A stretch of 9,669 nucleotides of DNA, from positions 1 to 9,669 of the forward strand of contig DBXF01000077.1 of assembly GCA_002309295.1 (NCBI GenBank), in the 5' to 3' direction. The position numbers were made by a program, and so were the translations under genes. Positions 5,111 through 9,669 of the stretch are shown here, in pieces. The notes below the pieces were generated by a model. It was not told the origin of the DNA. It worked only from the letters and a program-made list of their open reading frames with translations, and searched no databases. This DNA is from Bacteroidales bacterium UBA1219. Its GTDB lineage: Bacteria; Bacteroidota; Bacteroidia; Bacteroidales; P3. Position 1 is the stretch's first letter. Each line of letters starts with the position of its first letter.

Positions 5111-6136
5111 ATGCAAGAAAAAATAAAATTAGCCATAACCCACGGCGACATCAACGGTGTGGGATACGAAGTAATACTGAAGACCTTTGCCGACAGCCGT
5201 ATGCTGGAGCAGTGCACCCCGGTGCTCTACGGCTCGTCGAAAGTGGCCACCTATCACAAAAACCTGCTGGCGCAGAACGACCTCACTTTCGTCAACGCCC
5301 GCGATGCCAAAAACCTGCAGCACAACAAGTTCAACATTATCAACATCACCAGCGAGGAGATAAAAATCGACGTCGGCAAGTCCACCGAAGTGGCCGGACA
5401 GCTGTCGTCGCTAGCACTCGAACGCGCCTGCGAGGACCTGATGAACGGCGATGTCGACGTGCTCGTCACTGCTCCCATCAACAAAAAGAACATCCAGTCG
5501 AAAGACTTTGATTTTCCGGGACATACGGAATACCTTTCGCAGAAATTCGGCACCAAGAGCCTTATGATGATGGTGTGCGACCGCATACGTATCGGCATCG
5601 TTACCAACCACCTGCCGCTGCGCGAGGTGCCCAATGCCATCACCAAAGAGCTGCTGCTCGAGAAGATAGGCATTATGAACGCCTCGCTGAAACGCGACTT
5701 CGGCATCACCCGTCCCAAAATTGCCGTGCTTGCCCTCAACCCCCATGCCGGCGACAACGGCGTTATCGGCGACGACGACCAGCGTGTGGTGGCTCCCGCC
5801 ATTCAAGAGGCCATCGAGAAAAACATGCTCGTTTACGGCCCCTACCCTTCCGACGGTTTCTTCGGCTCGTCGGAGTTCAAGGATTTCGACGGCGTTCTGG
5901 CACTCTACCACGACCAAGGTCTGATTCCTTTCAAACTGATGTCGTTCACCGAAGGTGTCAATTTCACCGCCGGACTGCCTTACATTCGCACCTCGCCCGC
6001 CCACGGCACCGCCTACGAGATTGCCGGCAAGGACAAAGCCTCCGAGCAGTCGTTCCGCAGCGCAGTGTACCTGGCCTGCAACATCTTGCGTAACCGCAAG
6101 GAATACGACGCCCTCACCGAAAACTCGTTGAAATAA
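5111..6136 (+). CDS. pdxA: 4-hydroxythreonine-4-phosphate dehydrogenase
   Basis: This 341-residue protein belongs to the PdxA family. It performs the NAD-dependent oxidation and decarboxylation of 4-phosphooxy-L-threonine, whose product PdxJ condenses with deoxyxylulose 5-phosphate to form pyridoxine 5'-phosphate. It is a cytoplasmic, metal-dependent homodimer. Visible signatures are THGDINGVGYE at the N terminus (10-20), the substrate-binding FPGHTE (135-140), and three metal-ligand histidines in TNHLPL (His167), LNPHAGDNG (His212) and LYHDQGLIPFK (His267). The nucleotide-binding C-terminal segment TAGLPYIRTSPAHGTAYEIAG lies at 286-306. Length is within the normal family range (about 330-360) and no key residue is missing. 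The ATG at 5111 directly precedes the first strand, and a promoter lies about 75 bp upstream. polA starts 14 bp after the stop, so the two are probably co-transcribed although functionally unrelated. Confidence 0.96.
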   Translation: MQEKIKLAITHGDINGVGYEVILKTFADSRMLEQCTPVLYGSSKVATYHKNLLAQNDLTFVNARDAKNLQHNKFNIINITSEEIKIDVGKSTEVAGQLSSLALERACEDLMNGDVDVLVTAPINKKNIQSKDFDFPGHTEYLSQKFGTKSLMMMVCDRIRIGIVTNHLPLREVPNAITKELLLEKIGIMNASLKRDFGITRPKIAVLALNPHAGDNGVIGDDDQRVVAPAIQEAIEKNMLVYGPYPSDGFFGSSEFKDFDGVLALYHDQGLIPFKLMSFTEGVNFTAGLPYIRTSPAHGTAYEIAGKDKASEQSFRSAVYLACNILRNRKEYDALTENSLK

Positions 6137-6150
6137 CACCTTTTAACCTT

Positions 6151-8940
6151 ATGAAAAACAAGCTGTTACTGCTCGACGGTATGGCAATAACTTACCGTGC
6201 CTATTATGCACTGAGCCGCAACCCCCGTATCACCTCCAAAGGTCTCAACACCTCGGCGATAATGGGGTTCACCTCCACCCTTTTCGACCTGATGCAGAGC
6301 CTGAAACCCACACACATGGCCGTGGCTTTCGACCTGCCCGCCCCCACTTTCCGCCACGAGCGTTTTGCCGAATACAAAGCCAACCGCGACGCCATGCCGG
6401 AGGACATTCAGGTGGCTCTGCCGTATATCCGTCAGATTATCAGCGCGTTCAACATACCCATCGTTACCTGCGAGGGCTACGAGGCCGATGATGTAATAGG
6501 AACTCTCGCCCACAAGGGCGAACAGCTTGGTTTCGAAGTACTTATGGCCACCCCTGACAAGGATTTCGGACAGCTGGTTACCGAAAACGTAAAGATTTAC
6601 AAGTTCGGGCGTATGGGACATAAGGACGAGATTTTGGGTGTGCCCGAAATTCTTGAGAAATTCTCCGTGCAACGCTGCGAGCAAGTGGCTGACATACTGG
6701 GACTTTGGGGCGATTCCATCGACAACATCCCCGGCATCCCCGGCATCGGCGAGAAAAAAGCCAAACAGCTTGTAAACGAGTTCGGCAGCGTGGAAAATCT
6801 TGTCAAAGAGTACCAGAATATAAAGAACGACAAACTGCGGGAACTCGTCGGGCAGTACGCCGAACAGGCACTGCTTTCCAAGGAGTTGGCCACCATTGCC
6901 CTCAACACCCCCATCGATTTCGACGAGGAAGGCATGCGCGTTACCGACCCCGATTTCGACGAGCTGAAACGGCTGATGGACGAGCTGGAGTTCCGCAACC
7001 TTGCCAAACGTATCTTCACCCTCTACTCCACCACTTCACCAGAGCTGATAACCAAGCTGCAAGCCGCCCCTACCCAGAAAACAGCAGCACCAGCACAGCC
7101 CACCCTTTTCGGCAACAGCGACCAGCTGGACCTCTTCGGCAGCGTGGAAAACACGCCTGTCGTAGCGACACCTACCGTATTGGAATACAACACTTTATCC
7201 ACAGCAAACGAAGCGGAGGCATTTCTGAAAGATTTGGCCGGCAAAACCGCCACTTTCCACCTAATGCAGCTACACGACACCGTTTTGGGCATAGCTTTCG
7301 CCACCGATGGTGCAACCACCACATACATAAACCTTTACAACACCGACTGTCTGTCGGCCGTTAAGTCGTACCTCGAAAACGAGGGCGGCACAAAAATCTG
7401 TCTCGACCTGAAACAGGCCAAACGTGCGCTCAACGCCCTCGGCATCAGCCTTCGCGGCGACCTGTTCTGCACCACCATCGCCCATTACCTGCTCCACTCC
7501 GACTCGCGTCACACCGCCGACTATATCTTCCGTAGCTATCTTTCGCAAGAACTGTTTGACATCGAGACTTTTACAAAGAAAGTGCAGAAAGACGACCTTC
7601 CCACTTTCGTCAAGCAAAATGCCGAGACACTCCGTCAGTACACCTGTCAGGCGGCGGAGATGCTTTTACAGACCTATCCACTTCTGAAAGAGGAACTTAC
7701 GCAGACCGACAACGAAAAACTTTTCCGCAATGTGGAGCTGCCGCTCGTCGACGTGCTTCTGAGCATGGAGAGCGAGGGCGTGCGTATCGACACCGACTAC
7801 CTACGACAATATTCCGAGTCGCTGCAGAAAGAGCTTCACAATATTGAAAACCAGATATATGAGCACGCCGGAGGCAGTTTCAACATCAACTCGCCCAAGC
7901 AGCTCGGCGAAGTGCTTTTCGAAAAACTAAAGATTGTGGACAAGCCGCCACGCACTGCCACAAAGCAATATTCCACTGCCGAGGACGTGCTGCAGAAACT
8001 CGCCGCCAAACACGCCATAGTGCCGCTGATTCTGGACTACCGCTCGCTCACCAAGCTTATAGGCACCTACCTCGACTCGTTCCCCAAACTGATTTCGCCC
8101 ACCGACGGCCGTCTGCATACCATTTTCAATCAGACAGTTACAGCCACCGGACGACTCAGCTCCAGCAACCCCAACCTGCAGAACATACCCATCCGCACCG
8201 AGCGAGGACGCGAGATCCGCAAAGCCTTCATTCCCCGCAACGACGACTACACGCTGCTTGCCGCCGACTACTCGCAGATAGAGCTTCGCATCATAGCCTC
8301 GCTATCCGGCGACGAACACCTGAAAAACGCCTTTATCCAAAACCTTGACATCCACGCAGCTACGGCAGCCAAGATTTACAAACTGCCCATCGAGGAAGTC
8401 TCCAAGGACCTCCGTCGCAACGCCAAATCGGTGAACTTCGGCATCATATACGGCATCTCCGCCTTCGGTCTGGCCGAACAGCTCGGCATCCCGCGCAAAG
8501 AGGCTCAGGATTTGATAGAAGAGTATTTCGTGCAGTACCCCGACATCAAGAAATATATCGACAGCTGCATCGCCACCGCACGGCAGAACGGCTACGCGCA
8601 GACCATGCTCGGCCGTCGCAGGGCCTTGCCCGAGATAAACTCGCGCAACAACAACCTGCGCAGCTTCGCCGAGCGCAACGCCGTAAACATGCCCATTCAA
8701 GGCACTTCGGCGGATATGATCAAAATTGCCATGAACAACATCTATGCGGAATTCGGCAAACGCGGACTAAAATCGAAGATGATACTGCAGGTGCACGACG
8801 AGCTTGTGTTCGACGTTTACAAACCCGAACTCGACGAAGTTACGACCATCGTCACCGAAAAGATGAAAACCGCCCTGCCCCTCTCCGTCCCCATCGACCT
8901 CGGCGTGGAAACCGGCGCCAACTGGCTGGAAGCACACTAA
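6151..8940 (+). CDS. polA: DNA polymerase I, proofreading site degenerate
   Basis: This complete 929-residue DNA polymerase I acts in gap filling, excision repair and removal of Okazaki primers. Residues 1-~290 are the 5' nuclease, with EGYEADDVIG (108-117), TPDKDFGQLV (134-143) and GDSIDNIPGIPGIGEKKA (187-204, helix-hairpin-helix). The polymerase domain (about 530-929) has motif A DYSQIELR (706-713), the O-helix RRNAKSVNFGIIYG (755-768; Phe763 equals the E. coli Phe762 sugar-selectivity site) and motif C VHDEL (881-885). In the 3'-5' exonuclease domain (about 340-515) the four E. coli metal ligands Asp355, Glu357, Asp424 and Asp501 align with His370, Met372, Ala423 and Ala501. Proofreading is therefore probably lost, as in Taq polymerase. 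The Ala/Pro/Thr/Gln-rich linker (300-335) contains QPTLF (316-320) and QLDLF (325-329), the latter matching the clamp-binding consensus QL[SD]LF. The gene lies 14 bp after pdxA and converges with mreB. Confidence 0.97.
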   Translation: MKNKLLLLDGMAITYRAYYALSRNPRITSKGLNTSAIMGFTSTLFDLMQSLKPTHMAVAFDLPAPTFRHERFAEYKANRDAMPEDIQVALPYIRQIISAFNIPIVTCEGYEADDVIGTLAHKGEQLGFEVLMATPDKDFGQLVTENVKIYKFGRMGHKDEILGVPEILEKFSVQRCEQVADILGLWGDSIDNIPGIPGIGEKKAKQLVNEFGSVENLVKEYQNIKNDKLRELVGQYAEQALLSKELATIALNTPIDFDEEGMRVTDPDFDELKRLMDELEFRNLAKRIFTLYSTTSPELITKLQAAPTQKTAAPAQPTLFGNSDQLDLFGSVENTPVVATPTVLEYNTLSTANEAEAFLKDLAGKTATFHLMQLHDTVLGIAFATDGATTTYINLYNTDCLSAVKSYLENEGGTKICLDLKQAKRALNALGISLRGDLFCTTIAHYLLHSDSRHTADYIFRSYLSQELFDIETFTKKVQKDDLPTFVKQNAETLRQYTCQAAEMLLQTYPLLKEELTQTDNEKLFRNVELPLVDVLLSMESEGVRIDTDYLRQYSESLQKELHNIENQIYEHAGGSFNINSPKQLGEVLFEKLKIVDKPPRTATKQYSTAEDVLQKLAAKHAIVPLILDYRSLTKLIGTYLDSFPKLISPTDGRLHTIFNQTVTATGRLSSSNPNLQNIPIRTERGREIRKAFIPRNDDYTLLAADYSQIELRIIASLSGDEHLKNAFIQNLDIHAATAAKIYKLPIEEVSKDLRRNAKSVNFGIIYGISAFGLAEQLGIPRKEAQDLIEEYFVQYPDIKKYIDSCIATARQNGYAQTMLGRRRALPEINSRNNNLRSFAERNAVNMPIQGTSADMIKIAMNNIYAEFGKRGLKSKMILQVHDELVFDVYKPELDEVTTIVTEKMKTALPLSVPIDLGVETGANWLEAH

Positions 8941-8950
8941 TCATTTCGGA

Positions 8951-8991
8951 CATTCAGACATTCAGATGTTCAGATAATCGGAATATCTGAA
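8951..8991. repeat. Octamer tandem repeat and hairpin after polA
   Basis: CATTCAGA, CATTCAGA and TGTTCAGA run in tandem (8951-8974), directly after the polA stop. The last unit joins a perfect 8-bp hairpin, TTCAGATA (8969-8976) with TATCTGAA (8984-8991) around a 7-base loop. There is no T-rich tail, so as a polA terminator it is weak. Confidence 0.55.
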
Positions 8992-9033
8992 AATTTGTTA
9001 ATCTGAAAATCTTCCTCACTGCGCCAAGCGCAC

Positions 9034-9068
9034 AAAAAAAACACCCGCGACTTTGCAGTAGCAGGTGT
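9034..9068 (-). terminator. Rho-independent terminator of mreB
   Basis: On the minus strand, ACACCTGC (9068-9061) pairs with GCGGGTGT (9048-9041), including one G-U pair, around a 12-base loop. Eight T residues end the structure (9041-9034; the first T is also the last base of the stem). It starts 32 bp after the mreB stop. The opposite strand lacks a T tract, so it is directional for mreB. Confidence 0.85.
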
Positions 9069-9099
9069 CAAACAAAAACATTTATAGAACACACAAAAT

Positions 9100-9669
9100 T
9101 TACTTGATCAGGAAGTCGAATCTGTCGAGGTTTTTGAGGGCTTTGCCCGTTCCGCGGGCCACGGCGCGTAGTGGGTCTTCGGCCACATGCACTTTCAGTT
9201 TGGTACGTTCTGCTATACGGGCGTCGAGTCCGCGAAGCAATGCACCGCCGCCTGCCAAATAAATGCCGGAGTCGTAGATATCGGCGGCCAGTTCGGGAGG
9301 CGTGTCGGAAAGAGCCTCAAGAATAGCGCTTTCGATACGGCTTATGGATTTGTCGAGGGCGTTGGCAACCTCTTTGTAAGAAACGAGGTGAGTTTCGGGA
9401 ATACCTGTGGACACGTGTCTGCCACGAGCTTCGAAATCTTCGGGGACAAGTTCTTCGGGCAGTTCGCTAACAGCGGAACCCACTTTTATCTTAATCTGTT
9501 CGGCAGTACGCACACCTATGTGCAGACTGTGGATTTTGCGCATATATTCGATGATGTTCTCGTTGAACTCGTCGCCAGCGATGCGTACCGATTTGTTTCT
9601 AACTATACCGCCCAATGAGATAACGGCTATTTCGGCTGTACCGCCTCCGATGTCCACAATCATGTGTCC
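9100..9669 (-). CDS. mreB: Rod shape-determining protein MreB, C-terminal part
   Basis: The last 189 codons of an MreB-type bacterial actin are present; the frame runs off the right edge at GHMIVDIGGG, so the N-terminal part is missing. MreB is an ATPase that polymerises under the inner membrane and orients the elongation machinery of the cell wall. Visible signatures are the phosphate-2 loop VDIGGGTAEIAVISLGG, AGDEFNENII, and the helical segment TAEQIKIKVGSA. Near the C terminus is the adenosine-binding loop YLAGGGALLRGLD, followed by VAEDPLRAVARGTGKAL. The C terminus (FDFLIK, stop at 9102-9100) is in the normal place for the family. In many Bacteroidota mreB is followed by mreC and mreD. 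Here it is followed by its own terminator and the convergent polA, so this copy is either a stand-alone paralogue or separated from mreCD. Confidence 0.95.
   Translation of the reverse strand, partial: GHMIVDIGGGTAEIAVISLGGIVRNKSVRIAGDEFNENIIEYMRKIHSLHIGVRTAEQIKIKVGSAVSELPEELVPEDFEARGRHVSTGIPETHLVSYKEVANALDKSISRIESAILEALSDTPPELAADIYDSGIYLAGGGALLRGLDARIAERTKLKVHVAEDPLRAVARGTGKALKNLDRFDFLIK

Noticed and set aside
4920..5126. 68-codon plus-strand open frame before pdxA
   Set aside because: It runs through the inverted-repeat end and the pdxA promoter and overlaps the pdxA start; no domain or conserved feature.
5411..6139. 242-codon minus-strand open frame opposite pdxA
   Set aside because: It is a shadow of pdxA, whose catalytic and metal-binding motifs are all intact on the plus strand.
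1..9669. CRISPR array, tRNA or rRNA genes
   Set aside because: No regularly spaced 25-40 bp repeats with unique spacers, no cloverleaf-like sequence and no rRNA signature were seen on either strand.

Overview
The window reads as a chromosomal segment of an anaerobic Bacteroidota organism, most likely order Bacteroidales. The grounds are TAnnTTTG-type -7 promoter boxes, start codons without clear Shine-Dalgarno sequences, carboxypeptidase-regulatory-like proteins, GC-moderate genes separated by very AT-rich spacers, and short TTGAAAG/TTTTGAC-type spacer repeats. Two Fe-S/radical proteins (an EFR1-type ferredoxin-flavodoxin and a PflA-like radical SAM protein) fit an anaerobe. Genus cannot be resolved from the sequence alone.

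Layout. Positions 1-1043 hold, on the minus strand, the 5' end of an MmcQ/YjbR-type gene and a complete EFR1-type ferredoxin, separated by an AT-rich spacer with 39-bp direct repeats. Positions 1044-1675 are non-coding and contain a 421-bp element with about 45-bp imperfect terminal inverted repeats and several perfect hairpins (1190-1610). Positions 1676-4687 look like one minus-strand operon of three tandem paralogues followed by a PflA-like radical SAM gene, with a single recognisable promoter box upstream of the first paralogue. Each paralogue has a cytoplasmic Cys-motif head, one membrane segment and a periplasmic carboxypeptidase-regulatory-like domain. Two of the spacers in this operon are copies of each other, differing by one heptamer. 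Positions 4698-5003 form a second non-coding element, bounded by 23-bp inverted repeats and full of small palindromes, next to the pdxA promoter. Positions 5111-8940 carry pdxA and polA on the plus strand, 14 bp apart. The 3' end of mreB converges from the right edge and ends at a good rho-independent terminator (9034-9068).

How the genes relate. PdxA (vitamin B6 synthesis) and PolA (repair and Okazaki-fragment maturation) are probably co-transcribed but functionally unrelated. PolA has lost all four carboxylates of the 3'-5' exonuclease site and carries sliding-clamp-binding-like pentapeptides in its interdomain linker. The most novel part is the three-paralogue/radical SAM operon. The first ~143 residues of the paralogues are nearly identical and encoded by GC-richer DNA. 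They switch abruptly to divergent, AT-richer C-terminal modules and then to a short tail that is conserved again in protein but not in DNA. This suggests recent duplication or gene conversion of the head with diversification of the exposed domain. The function of this operon is unknown.
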